Shown one piece after another: positions 1 through 27,024 of a stretch of DNA of 64,000 nt. Both the position numbers and the translations under genes were made by a program. How positions within the stretch are numbered: the first letter of the stretch is position 1; every line of letters begins with the position of its first letter. The DNA is from Ecdyonurus torrentis (Eukaryota; Arthropoda; Insecta; Ephemeroptera; Heptageniidae), in contig OX439127.1 in assembly GCA_949318235.1 (NCBI GenBank), positions 27,671,613 through 27,735,612 on the forward strand, written 5' to 3'. Below the pieces are notes generated by a model. The model saw nothing but the letters and a program-made list of their open reading frames with translations, ran no database searches and was not told the DNA's origin.

Positions 1-67
1 TATTAAAATAATAATAAATCGGAAACGTTTTACATCTTTACCTTGATTTATCTTTTTTCCCCAGCAA

Positions 68-112
<45 letters not shown>

Positions 113-651
113 GTATTTTTACAGTTCTACTAAATAGAAAAGAACCAGTTCCTAATATTTAAAAAGAGTTATTAAAAAAGAAGTCGCTTATTTTTTAAAG
201 TAATATTATGTAAAAATATAATGTATTATTTGCTTCCTTTGAGCTAAAATAATTTTTACTTTATTTTAGTCACATACATTAAAAGTTTACCATTTTGACT
301 TGTAACAAATCTTATAAATATTTTCATTGTGATATACTTACCAAACTAACCACCAATCAGTAAATTTTAATGCTTCAAAATTCGAATTATATGAATTATA
401 TTCTAATGTTTTTAACCAGCAAGAGACAATGAACAGCTAACCGACTACTTTCTACGTGGAACATACTGTACAATATGGTGGTTGTCTTTAGGGACATGGT
501 GGGAACTCTTGTGCAGTATTATACTTTCATGTCTCTAGATAATATTATTTATTGCAATACAAAACTTTTTGTTGACAAATGAAACTCATTTTATGTGATA
601 ATAATATACAAAGTAATAATAATATAATATCGTTTTGTTATTATGTATTTT

Positions 652-684
<33 letters not shown>

Positions 685-2823
685 TCACATTTATTAAATA
701 GATACGTAATGTGGGATTTAACAACTTGACAGGGCAAAATTATTACTCTTGAGTTAGTTTAGGATAACAAGGGAGAAACAAATTAGGGAACAATAATTAA
801 TAGCTGATAAATACGTATAATTTATAACCTAAACGTAATGTGTATTAATAATCAAAATTCTAGTTTATAAGATAATGAAAATGTTTATTGACTGCTTTCT
901 AACTCTTCAGCGAATACACATATCAATTAAATTTACTTGAACAATATTACTAATAATGTAATCTGTTTAGAATAAAAATTTGCGGATTATTATGAGAAAC
1001 ACTGCCACATTTCTAGTAAGATATTATAATTTAGAATATTCAGTCATAAAAAAAAAGTAGGTATTTTTTACTGTGATATCTCAGAATGAGTAATTTAATG
1101 GGAATAAGTACGTATACCTTTACGATAATGCTTTTGGTACAGATAAAACCTCAAAACTTAATTTTACGTATTCTTTTGAGCTTTTATTGGTCTTATAAAA
1201 ATGAATTAAAGTTAAACTGATTATATAACTGATATAATATAAAGTATATAAAGTCAAATAATGCACAATTTCATCTTTGATAATTTTTTTATCGATTACA
1301 ATGAACGTTAATTGAAATTTAAACAGCTTAAAAGCATGAGTTTCTTTATTCATCAAGAAAACAATATAAGTTAAAATGAATATTAGAATCAATTTTTTTT
1401 TTATCATTACAAATTATGATGTTATATTTCTTATTATTAATTATAATTACAAAGTTTATTAAAACCTTTTCTGTTTTGTGTCTTGCCATTTTTCTTCCCT
1501 CCAAAAATTTAATATACTATCTTATACAAGCAATTAAAATTTAATTTAATTTTTGTATTTCCCTAACGTACACTTGTCAATGTAACACAATTTCAAATTA
1601 CCAATTTTAATATCACAATAATGAAATTTGATTCGGAATTTATCTCACACTGGCTTCATTTAAATTTTTCATCAAGGCTGGTAAGTTATTTACATTTTGT
1701 ATATTAAAACTCAGCTGATAATACGTAAAAGCAATGAATAAATATTGTATATAATATCGGAGATTTGAAATTTGTTTTATATTCTTAATGGATAATGTAT
1801 TTGTATTTATGTGGAGCGTGAAACTAATTAAATTTTCCACATAAATTCATTACATCGCTCATAGGTATAGGATTCCAAAATATCTATATGTATTTTGATA
1901 AAGTATTATGATGTAAGATAAAAACTAGAAAAAATATGCATTTTATATATTACATAACTGAAAAGAAATTTTAAAACACCTTTTTACATAAAAATAATAT
2001 TTTTTTAAATTCTAAAATTCTAAATTCTTTTAATTCAATGTAATTAAACTCAAGGTGTGGGCCTTGCCAACTTAAATATAGCTAGAGGAAGAGAGAGAGA
2101 GAGAGAAATCGTTGTCAAATTCTATAGAATGTAAGTTTTTTTTTTTTTTTTTTTTAGTAACATTAAAATATGAATACGTACTCTGTATTTTATACCATAT
2201 AGTTATATAAAAGCCCTCCAAACTGAATTATCCAGCATTATAATGAACATGGACATGAACAAGCTATAGGGTGGACACGACGCCACAGTTGATGAGCCAT
2301 GTTGCACATAAACACCCCATATGGTACTTAAATTATTTATACATTTATTATAGAAATTATTATACATAGCTGCATTAAACAAAATTAATACATTACATAA
2401 TGCTAACTTTGTGTTATACAAAAATATTATATTATATAGCAAATAATAATAAAAAAATGAATACAATATATCGCGTTAATTAAAATTAATACAAAAAAAA
2501 AAAGAGAGAAAAATAATGGTAGAAATATAGAAACATCATTAACCTATATTATTGCTAATAATGCAATTTTATTACGTAACATTATTATATAAAAATTGAA
2601 TACTTGTTCTGCATATTGTACGAGTTCAAATTACTTTCATCATTTCATAGTCTTTTTTTACTCTGATTACAACTAGTAATGAAGAAATATCAGTGATCAT
2701 TATACTATTTTTTAATGAGGCTGCCTGATTTTTAATTGGCTGCATAGCTCGCAATATTGCGTTGAATGCTAGTGTTTCTTTTTTCCCTATATACATTATA
2801 ATGTAGTATTTTGTGTATATACA

Positions 2824-3794
2824 TAGTGGCGTAGCCAGGATTTTACCACAGGGGGGGTTCGGGTCATACACAGATGGGGCAAAGTCCCCAAAAGCCCGCC
2901 GCAGCCGCGAAATTTTTTGAGGCCATGCCCCCTTTTTTGATAAAATTTGCACTTGAAATGTATTTATTATTCATTTAATTTTAAATGAGGTAAAATTTAG
3001 CTTCGTAGGTTTTGACGAGGCAAAATGAGAATTTGCTTCTGACAATACAAAATTGAAACTGCTATTTTCTTTGCTACATTATTAATATTTTATTTTAGAG
3101 ACAATATACTTGATATTTACTATTTATATTCAATTTCGACTCTGACTATCGAGTGGTAGCACAATAACACAATATGGCGAGCCAAAAAAAAATAATATTA
3201 ATAATAAAAAATAAAAAGGAGAGAAAAACTAAATATAGTGCCGAAGCCACTCTGATCAAGCAACACGGATCTTGCACTACACCAATGTTTTGAAGCTCAA
3301 AATATTTTTAAGGATTTAAATTTTTTTTTAAGAATTCTATAAAATAAAAATATAAGAAAGTTTTGTTTCTGTAAACGCTTTTAAAATCACATCGTTTTTA
3401 TTTATTTATTTTTTTTTTGTTCCCATTCTATGCTGAAAAACTGTGCAATTTCTTACTTATATAATAAAAAAAAATCCACGGAAAACAGAAAATGTATACA
3501 AATAAATAATTTTTAATGTAAAAGCTAGTTACTCGTTTGATTAATACTACAAAATTACAAAATATTTGGTACCTTTAAGGCAAATGTAGTGTCTACCGCT
3601 GTACTATGTATCAGTAAAGATGTAAAATTAGTAAAACATTAAACATATTCGAGCGAAGCGAGAAAATTTTTACGATTTGTTCTCCTAAATTACTATTTTT
3701 GTTGCAAAGTTTTTGTTCAATTTTAATTTTTTTTATACCTTTTCCAAATCCACAGGGGGGGGGGGGGGTTGAACCCCCCCTGGCTACGCCAGTG
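2824..3794. mobile_element. hAT-like repeat with terminal motif GTGGCGTAGCCAGG
   Basis: The left end at 2826 reads GTGGCGTAGCCAGG, followed by a G-rich tract. The right end, near 3779-3794, is its inverse (CCTGGCTACGCCA) behind a G/C homopolymer. The interior is non-coding and AT-rich. A block at 2866-2945 is rich in GCCGC and GGGGGC motifs and resembles blocks at 28370-28435 and 39779-39850. This terminal motif is typical of non-autonomous hAT elements. No convincing 8-base target duplication was found, probably because the right end was rearranged into the neighbouring palindrome. Confidence 0.5.
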
Positions 3795-3818
3795 TACATA
3801 ATATATACAGTATTATAT

Positions 3819-3889
<71 letters not shown>

Positions 3890-4067
3890 ATATAATACTG
3901 TATATATTATGTACACTGGCGTAGCCAGGAGGGGGGGTTCAACCCCCCCCCCCCCCCTGTGGATTTGGAAAAGGTATAAAAAATTTAAAATTGAACAAAA
4001 ACTTTGCAACAAAAATAGTAATTTAGGAGAACAAATCGTAAAAAATTTCTCGCTTCGCTCGAATATG

Positions 4068-4072
<5 letters not shown>
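3639..4072. repeat. 430-base near-perfect palindrome hinged on an AT microsatellite
   Basis: Positions 3641-3650 (AAACATATTC) are the reverse complement of 4061-4070. The symmetry runs inward through the matching hAT-like ends, the matching poly-G and poly-C tracts (near 3757-3770 and 3943-3956) and the CAGTATTAT motifs, to an AT run near 3829-3882. The axis is at about 3855.5. The right end of the hAT-like repeat is therefore present twice, head to head. Another AT run starts at once after the palindrome. Confidence 0.8.
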
Positions 4073-4139
<67 letters not shown>

Positions 4140-4157
4140 ATATATATAAATATATAT

Positions 4158-4214
<57 letters not shown>

Positions 4215-4852
4215 ATATATATAATGTAAATTTTCAATCCGTTTGAAGTCTTAAAATTAATTATAAGTACAGTTTCTTAAGAAAAAAATATATACTTCGA
4301 AAATTAAATTTATATATTATGAAAAATGAGTTTAATTAAAAATCTAATTAAAATTCTCCTGTAAAGTTGAAGGTAATGTAATTTTGTCGTTAAACATGAG
4401 TAAATCGAATTGAAATTAAAATTGATTTTAATAATTATATATAGACATGAGTAAAATACGTCACATCATCGCATTAATTTCTTTTTCTTCTTATTTCTTC
4501 AGCAATAAAAGTTAAAAAAATTTCATGCAAAAACATCTGTTTAATGAATAAATGAAGTGTAAAAATTTGTCTCATTAAAACTTTTTTAAATTTTTATTAT
4601 TATTATTATTATTATTATTAAAATAAAGTCCATAAGAAATTTTGTGTTAGATGTTTTATTGATGTCAAAAAATATGTTATATAATATATTATAGTATTAA
4701 AAATATTTTATAATAATTAATTATTAAATTTAAAAGAGATAATTAACAATTCCGAGTATACTTAATAAAGTTAGAATTATTGAAACGTGCAAAATTTAAT
4801 ATATTAAATATTATAATTAACAATTAACCTAAATTTAAGGTTATTAAATTTA

Positions 4853-4951
<99 letters not shown>

Positions 4952-7137
4952 ATATAAATACAGTATACATATTATGTCATTTTGTTACGTCGGGTGTGAT
5001 TTTTTGTCAATTATTTAAGCGGATTTAAAATTAATTGAATTAAAAAAAAAAAAAAAGAAAACTTCATAGTTTAAAAGTGGAAAAAATTATATTTAATAAA
5101 ACACACATACACACACACACACACAAATATTATAATATATACAGTATTTTACACACAACACACATACAATACATACGATACACTATTATTATACGCATGT
5201 TTACTTATAATGAAAGTTTCGTTGAGTATTATTACAGAAGATTATGTCAATGTATTGTGTCTCTTTTTCATTCACTATAATATGTGTATAAATTAATATT
5301 CATGTATTTAATATTATACACTTTGGTAGCTAAGCTATTTTGTAACACAATTTATAAATTGCTTACTCAAATGTCAATATTTGAAAAGTTATAGCCTTTC
5401 CGTATATTTACTGACCAAGCATGGTTAATAAGCAACAGGATGGTGTCTCATTATTTTAGTTTTGAACATGCGAAGTGAACTGGAAATGTATTCAAAAGTT
5501 TGATGGAATGCTCTACTACTATATAATATACTTGCTGAGAATTAACAACAAAACTCTCCAGTCAAGCGTAATTTTACAACATAGAGGATTATTTATACAA
5601 AAGCTCATAGGCTGCCTATACACTACTTATATAATTCAGTACACTAAAATTTTACTTTTAAGTACCTTAAATAACATTTTAGTGTTCTCCTATATTATGC
5701 TTCAACTCCTCCTATACTTTATACCTTTATGGTCAAGAGTTTTGTCTTGTGAAAACTTTTAAATCTACTTTAATTATACAAGCAGAAAATACGTATACTA
5801 CATTATATACTTACCATTTTGATAGAAGAGAAGTGTATTATAGAAAGATTTAAAATATTACAATATTATTTTATCAAGTATAAACGTGGTTATTAAAAAT
5901 ATTCAGAAATAAGGAAAATTTCAACTAATTTAATATTTATTAATTTACCTATAAGAGCTTATAATATTAAATTTATTTATAGCTTTTAAGCTGCTCTAGT
6001 GTTTCTTACGCACACCCAGTTATACCATGATTTGGGTTTTACATCTATCAAATGAGTTGAGCTTTACTACTTATAAATAAAAATAGCTATATATATATAG
6101 AGTATAAAATTGACAATAAAAAAAAAGTTAATAATGTATACCTAATTATTAGTATACCTCAGTAAACACGCTTGCCCTGATGGCATAACTTACGTTTGGA
6201 GCTCAATGCAAACAGAAAATTTGTTACACATTTTCTACTTTAAATATGATTTTCTACCTTATTAATATATCTTTTTATATACATGCTTTGTTATACAGTA
6301 TATTGAATATACATACTGTATACTATATTCATTGAACTATAATATTGTAAATATTTGATCAATGTCTAATTTATTTAGTTTTGATCATTACCAATATTTT
6401 CTCCCATTATTTCTCCCAAACTTGTATTCAAAAAGAAGTCTAATAATCAAGTGTTGTAAATGAACAAATAATTCCTCACAATAAAGAATGAGGGAGAATG
6501 ATTATAATGAGAACATGGCACCAAAGTGAATATCGTTGTTCAATTTTGTGTTGCTTTTTGATTAAATTAACCTGGAATCTGGAAGTTATATTTTGTTGCC
6601 CATTTGATCAATGTAATTTTGACCCGCAATGCACGTCTCCAGCTGACCAGTACTTTAATAATAATAGTTAATGACTTTTATTGGGTAAAATCAGGCGTAC
6701 AACCTCTCAATTTAACCCAACTGTTTAACAGTACAGTGAGTTACAATTGTTGTCAATACCATTAACATATAACTTTAAAAAAAAAAATGTAATTTTATTG
6801 ATATTTTTTAATTACGATTAGATCATTTATTTACTAGATTTTTAATTTAAGTTAAATTTCTTTTCACTTAAATTATGCATAATTGAGTTTTTGAATGGGA
6901 ATTCTCATTGGATTACAAAGTCATCTACTTACATAAAAAAAGATCCTTAATAACCTGATCATTTCGACATTTAGACTTTTATTATTAATATTATGCTAAA
7001 GATGTAATTTGTATAAACAAAAATGATTTAGCAAATAAATAATGTTCTTATATCTCAATATACCGAATAATAATAATAATAATAACTGAAGCGATCTTTA
7101 GATATAGTATAATATGATATTGTATTATGTATTTCAG

Positions 7138-21025
<13,888 letters not shown>

Positions 21026-24000
21026 GCACACCGCCAGCTAGCCGGGCAAACAAGGGAGCGAGATGTAGAGCCAGCATCAGACATGCATAATAGGATCTTT
21101 TACCCTTTCTTTGACTTGTAGCTGGGGTTCCGGGTACCAATATGTAATGATGCAATCGGTCTGCTCGCATGGCCGCCCGCGTGCTGCAGATCAATACAAT
21201 GCTCGGCAAGGAAGCACCACGCGTGGCGTTCGATGTCTCCGCACGTTCCCAGACCCAGTGTCGCCAAGCAAGCGACACTCACTCCATGGCAGTGAATACT
21301 AAACTTGCATCTCCAACATTTTGGCTTGGATCAAATGAACAACCTGCTGCTTGCTCATTCTTTTTATTTTACCTTTCATTCCTTCAACTAAAATGCAAAG
21401 GTATAATAACTTGATATTATACTGGCTGAAACAACTAAAGTCACTTTGAAGTTTGAATAGTATACTTTACTGTTGTGAGTTGTTTGTGAGCCATGTATTT
21501 CATTTGGGGTTTTGATAACAGAAATAACACGTATACCATTCATACATTTGAAATCCCAAACTCAAATAAAATTTAATTACGTCTATTTATCTTGCTAAAA
21601 TTTCTATGAAAATTGAATTTTGTCTATTTCCAAATTTCCAATTTTGTGCACATTATAATATCATATAACTTTCCCTTCTTTTCTTCTTCTTCTTTTTTTT
21701 TTAATCTGTATCTATAGATAAATAAAAATAGCACTCAGTTCCATACTCATAATGCAATGATATATGATTTTTTATGGAAAAAAATTAAAATAGTTCGTTA
21801 ATCCAATATCTCAGTGGATTAAAAAAAAATGAGAGCTTAGCCAGAGACTTATATGACGATACATAACTTGTACAATACAAGACATTACATTATTAACTCT
21901 TTTTTTTCAAGAAATAAAAACATTATAAGGCAAAGAGGGATCATTGGTTTTAGAGAGTCTCGAAGTTAAACTAATAATAATATTGTCACAAACTTCTGAA
22001 AATTCAAAATTTAATTACATCTTGTATACAAAATATACAAAACAATTGTAGCTTAATTATTAAAAGATAGAAGGTTACATTTAACAAATATTTACATCAG
22101 ACGAAAAGAGCAATATTGAAGTGTGTGTCCGTACTACAAAATCAAATGGCAATAATCTTAATCTCCTCAATTAAAATATAAATAAAAAATAAATAAATAA
22201 AAATTGCATTTTTATATAATATAAGTTCTACTTGACCAAGATTGAAATTTGTAACATTCAAACGATCGAGTCAAATTTTCAATGTTATTCTTATGAGAAA
22301 AATACACGCTTATTTTAAATGCGAAAATAATAATGTAAGTCGTGTATGTACACCAATTTATTATCAATTGATTTCAACCTCTAACCAACAGAACCCGTAA
22401 ACGCTATTTGACCAACTGCTTATATATATAATTCTTTTTATGTGAATTATACTTGATAATCAGGTAGTCCTTTTTTCATGCGTAAAAATTGCATATATAA
22501 TAAAATGCGTATAATAAATGAAAACAAATGGAGACGCATTTGAAACCTTCAATTCATTTTTGCGGTCTAGAAAACTTTCAATTACAAATACTGTAATGAG
22601 AACATAAAAAAAAGTATAGAACTTATTCAAAACGTCATAGCAATCCAATTTTGTGACTGATATTATATTCCATAAGCAAAATGGTGACTGACGGAGTACT
22701 TGCTACAGTTATTTGTGCAAAAATTTATAATTATTGTTGTTTATCATTATATTATATTAAATAAAGCATAAAATCGTTAACCAATTAGTTGTTTTATTTT
22801 TATTTTAATACCTGAATATAAAAAACTAAAGCTTCATGTATTTATTTTAAATTTCTAGTTCACAAACTTTTTTTTTTTCAAGGTGTTATTGTTTATTAAT
22901 TAATATAGCAAAATTCAATGCTATTTACAAAATTAAACGCAAATAATGCTGAAAAAAAATACTAATTAATAATTCTTCTTGTATTATCAGTAAATGAGAC
23001 GTAATAATATTATTATCATGTATACACACAGATACATTATATAATAATATGTACAATATAATATTGTATGTGTGATTATTTATATAAAATATTGTATAAT
23101 GTAAGCCCTACCCCCCCCCCCTTCTCTATCTTCTTTACTATAAGTATCCCAATGTATTCTCGTTCTCTCGGCGCAATTTCTAAAGTCATCTTAAAAGTTT
23201 AATCCACCAACAATCAAAATGAAACAATAGTAATAATAAAAAATTCTAACAACTATAACGTTAACACTTAAACTGGATTTTGGAAACCTTCCATTTTAAA
23301 AAGCATGTTATGTGAAAACAACTACTGTAAATGCTACGAATTTCAGATTGTTACAAAAAGTGCATGTTGTTCTCTTCATTAATCTAACATCAATTTCTTT
23401 TATTCCTTTATTACTTATATTTTATAATACGATACCTAATATAACTATATAATATCTTAGAATGGCGATATTTAAATGAGCTCGTAACTATATGATATTA
23501 ATTAGCAATAATTATTATAATATAGGGTCTATTACATAACCAAGTTAATTGATATCCAGTAGCAGGTTTCAGTTTATCTTGTGACACGTAGTAATGAATT
23601 CCTCCCGCAAGCAACCACCCACGGTCATGTCATGATGATGCAAAAGTATAGGAAGTGACGTGAATGGCTTGTGTTTAGCTATAAGCACTGTCAGGCTGTA
23701 GTAACGTCACATTCACTTTATACAACAGTCAATGTGTCAATTTTGAGAAAATGTTCAAACACAAAATAAACAATATATAATATACAGTACATTAAATTTC
23801 ATATTATAAAATTGATTAACTTTTAAAAATAGCAGGATGAAAAAAAAATGAAGGCAACAGGAGCATTCTTATGGCGCGCTTGTTCACATGGCGTACAATT
23901 TTCAATGTACAATAAATTTGATTGCATTATATACACACAACAGCTGGATTTATGTCATTATAGCATAAATGAAGCTAATTTAAAATAATATAAATAATTA

Positions 24001-25044
24001 TGCTGTATTGTACAACATAATATTTATGCTTTGTAAGAAAGTTTTTAAGAAGTAAAAGTATGTATAGCATAAATTATGTTGTATTGAACAAATTATGCTG
24101 AAAATAAACTAGTTTAATTATTATTTTATTTTTGTCCGTGAGCATTAAATTATTTGGATAATGCAAATCAAATTTATAGCCCATTTTGAAATTTATTGCA
24201 CCACATAATATATGAACGCCATTACAATAATAGTCCGTATATAAAAACATGTTTTAGTTGATTTGAAGATTCAATTTGTTTCTGATTTCATCTGCATTCA
24301 CATAGTAATAAATACAAGAATGACTGCAGATGCAGAACACGTAAAGCAGAGGAAAGTAATATTTTGTTGCTATTGTCTGACGTAAGAAATGGTACTTCCC
24401 CACCCCCCTTTTTTTTTTTTCATTTGTTCAACATTTTGATTTCATCTTTATTTTATTATATATAAAAAACAATATATTATTTTGGGGAACATAATGCAGC
24501 AATCTCCATGGTATGATTATATAGAGATCAAATGTGCAAAAAAACATAAAAATGACCTTATTTTCAAAATTGCAAACTTATTACCAATTTTTGCTTGTTA
24601 AATAAAGGTTGAAAAAAAGCTTAGAAGAAAGTCTAAGACGTTGCCAATGTTCCATAGCTTTGTGTACACTACAATTAAAAAAAAATTCTAGATATACGTC
24701 AAATAAAAAAATGATATACAATTTTACTACATTTTTTTTAACCTTCCAGATTTTGTATAATTTAATCCCCCCCCCCTTTTAATCTAAATTAATCTAAAGT
24801 TCTTGGAAAAATCTTATTTATTAGTTAGAATATAAAAGCATCAAGCAAGTTTAAAAAACTTAAACGAGCCTAGCTGTTTCAACTTAAGAGGTAAAAAGCG
24901 TCATGTGACATCTATCGGTTGCATCTGCAAATTTCTTGAGCATTAGACAATAGAATAGACAGAGCACTATATCATTGGTACTGTACAGTACAATACGTTA
25001 CGTATATTGAAAGTTGAAAGACATGCAAGATGCAAGTAATACGG
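21026..25044. other. Intergenic, no gene seen
   Basis: AT-rich sequence downstream of AGBL4 with short homopolymers (C run at about 23111-23120, T run at 24411). The repeat at 23871-24222 lies here. No exon or RNA gene was recognised. Confidence 0.6.
23871..24222. mobile_element. Second copy of the TTCACATGG-end repeat
   Basis: It starts ATGGCGCGCTTGTTCACATGG and ends with the inverse GAACGCCAT. It shares terminal and interior motifs with 9701-10162. It is non-coding. Confidence 0.45.
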
Positions 25045-25053
25045 TAAGTGAAT
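25045..25053 (+). repeat. Left target-site duplication of the 5.84-kb foldback element
   Basis: TAAGTGAAT directly abuts the first base of the inverted repeat. The same nine bases abut the last base on the right, at 30893-30901. Nine bases is the duplication length of Mutator-like elements and of Drosophila FB elements. Confidence 0.9.
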
Positions 25054-25108
25054 ATGAACGTCAAGTTAGCCCCCCCACCCCCGAGATTTTTAATGAAATT
25101 TGGTGTGT

Positions 25109-25579
25109 CGTTTGTGCTACGTTTGTGCTGGTTTGTGCCGTAAAAAGTTTCGTTTGTGCTACTAATTAGCGGGAGTTAATTAGAATCTTAATTTGGGGGG
25201 CTAACTTGACGCCAACCCCCCCTCCATTAAAATGTCAAACTTTTTTCACGTCAATCGTTTGTGCTACGTTTGTGCTGGTTTGTGCCGCAAAAATTTTCGT
25301 TTGTGCAACTTTAATTACAGAGTTAATTAAAATTTAATGAAGGGGGGCTAACTTGACGCCAACCCCCCCTCTAACGAAATTTGAAATTTTTTTCACGCCA
25401 ATCGTTTGTGCTACGTTTGTGCTGGTTTGTGCCGAAGAGTTTGACGTTTGTGCTGGTTTCGTTCCTGAGATAATTAGCAATTAATTAGGGGGGCTAACTT
25501 GACGCCAGCCCCCCCACTCACAAAACTGAAATTTTTTTGGTGGGAATCGTTTGTGCTACGTTTGTGCTGGTTTGTGCCG
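25109..25579. repeat. Four tandem ~147-base units in the left arm
   Basis: A 32-base core starts at 25109, 25256, 25403 and 25548, giving spacings of 147, 147 and 145. The core is itself built from CGTTTGTGCT-type decamers and ends GGTTTGTGCCG. Between cores sits GGGGGGCTAACTTGACGC (25195, 25342, 25488), the inverse of the element's terminal motif CGTCAAGTTAGCCCCC (25059), followed by a run of C. Unit interiors differ slightly. Confidence 0.92.
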
Positions 25580-26396
25580 TAAAGATTGACGTTTGTGCTG
25601 GAATATTAATTAAGATATTCACTAATTAACTTTAGAGCCAATCACAATTGCGCATTTCAAGTAGCGCGAAAGATTTGAATTGAAAATTAAATGCAAATAC
25701 GTATAACTAGAGTGCACTTTCTCTTTTCCTTTTTGCACCCAGGTGAATAAAGGAAACGATATATATACGTAAAGGGAAGGTGGGGTAATTTAGTCCATGG
25801 GGCATAATGGGACACTAATTGAATAAAAGTTTGAATTTCGAACATTTCCATGCTTAATATAAGATATATAAAATAAATATTATTGCTTTTTTTATAATAT
25901 TTATTTTCCATGTTTTTATTTTAATTTAAATTTTAAGCGATGAAACATGATCAATATGAGCTTTAAAAAATTGTTTGAGCTTCATGCTTAAATATAATTT
26001 CCTTGTACAGTAACATTAAACTGGGTAAATTTTGCTGAATGCAAATGTCATTTTTATTTATTGTATAACTGATGCTAAAATATTTAAACAATATTTAATA
26101 AGTAAAATATTCACACACAAAAAAAAGAAAAAAGAAATGCTATAATATTAATTGTAACTTGTAACACACGTTATTATTATCAAGCAATATAACCTGGTAT
26201 GTTGCATTGAAAAATTGTGCAGAAAAAGAGCTATCACAATATTTATTTATTTTTCTTCGTACATAGCAAAATAGTATAGTCATACCATACTCATAATGTA
26301 AATGTATGCTATGCTGATTTCTAGAGCCAGATATGCCTTCGTTGACATTAACAATGTTGTAAATATATAAATATTCATCTTTATTCAATAATACTT

Positions 26397-26397
<1 letters not shown>

Positions 26398-26445
<48 letters not shown>
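26398..26445 (+). repeat. 48-base poly-A in the left arm
   Basis: Mirrored by 47 T at 29501-29547 in the right arm. It is part of the inverted repeat, not a retrotransposon tail. Confidence 0.95.
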
Positions 26446-26449
<4 letters not shown>

Positions 26450-26703
26450 ATAATGTTTTTTCCACTCTTACACCTAAGCCTTAATATACGGTTTCAATTA
26501 GAAACAAAAATCTATATTATTGATGATAATATAAAATGGAAAAGATTAAGAATAAATTGCACATTGTAACAAAGTGTATAGGCGATTCATACGTTTTCAA
26601 AAAAATTTAAGGAAGATGTAACGAATGTATTAACTTAAAGGTATCACCACTATTAACAAAATATAATTATATTTTACATGTTACTAAATAATAAAATTAC
26701 TGG

Positions 26704-27001
26704 CGTAGAACACATTGAAAAAAAAGTAGTCTAATATCCTAACATACCTAAATATCAACGTTGATTTAGCCGGAGTCATTGATTTCCAATTTATATTCCA
26801 TTCACGAAATGGCAGATGCGGTTTTATGGCGTCACAGCTCGCTTGTTCTCGCACGCGTAGACCAGTGAGCTGTGACGTCATAAAACCGCATATCTGCTAT
26901 TTCGTGAATGAAAAATAAATCAGAAATCAATGACTCCGACCAAATCAACGTTGATGCAATTTTAGAATATTAGACAGGTTTTTTGTTCAAAGTGTTCCGC
27001 G
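26704..27001. repeat. Nested foldback element in the left arm
   Basis: A 298-base imperfect palindrome centred at about 26852. Its halves share ATCAACGTTGATTT, GGAGTCATTGATTTC, CATTCACGAAATGGCAGAT, GCGGTTTTATGGCGTCACAG and an outer GAACAC. The halves have diverged from each other far more than the two outer arms have, so this insertion is older than the large palindrome. It contains GTGACGTCA at its centre. Confidence 0.85.
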
Positions 27002-27024
27002 ACTTAAAATTGCAACCAAGGTAA

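Larger units (their letters stand above)
1..7137. other. Non-coding stretch upstream of the first visible AGBL4 exon
   Basis: I found no exon here. It is AT-rich sequence with a 37-base poly-A at 71-107, AT runs near 653-683, 3829-3882, 4073-4127, 4150-4202 and 4857-4940, and a short CA run near 5109. The hAT-like repeat and palindrome at 2824-4072 are listed separately. Because the first visible AGBL4 exon is internal (it begins with the last base of a codon behind a splice acceptor), at least the 3' part of this stretch must be intron. Confidence 0.6.

Noticed and set aside
2824..3794. 8-base target duplication around the hAT-like repeat
   Set aside because: TATATACA on the left and TACATAAT on the right do not match; the right side is rearranged.
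3818..4237. 139-codon minus-strand frame rich in Tyr-Ile
   Set aside because: Produced by AT microsatellites and the palindrome; no coding signal.
25109..25579. Regular 32-base repeats with unique spacers, as in a CRISPR array
   Set aside because: Eukaryotic context, spacing of ~147 bases with related spacers, and mirrored in the other arm of a transposon.
26398..26445. Poly-A of 48 as a retrotransposon tail
   Set aside because: It is mirrored at 29501-29547 as part of the foldback arms, and no LINE/SINE body or short target duplication adjoins it.
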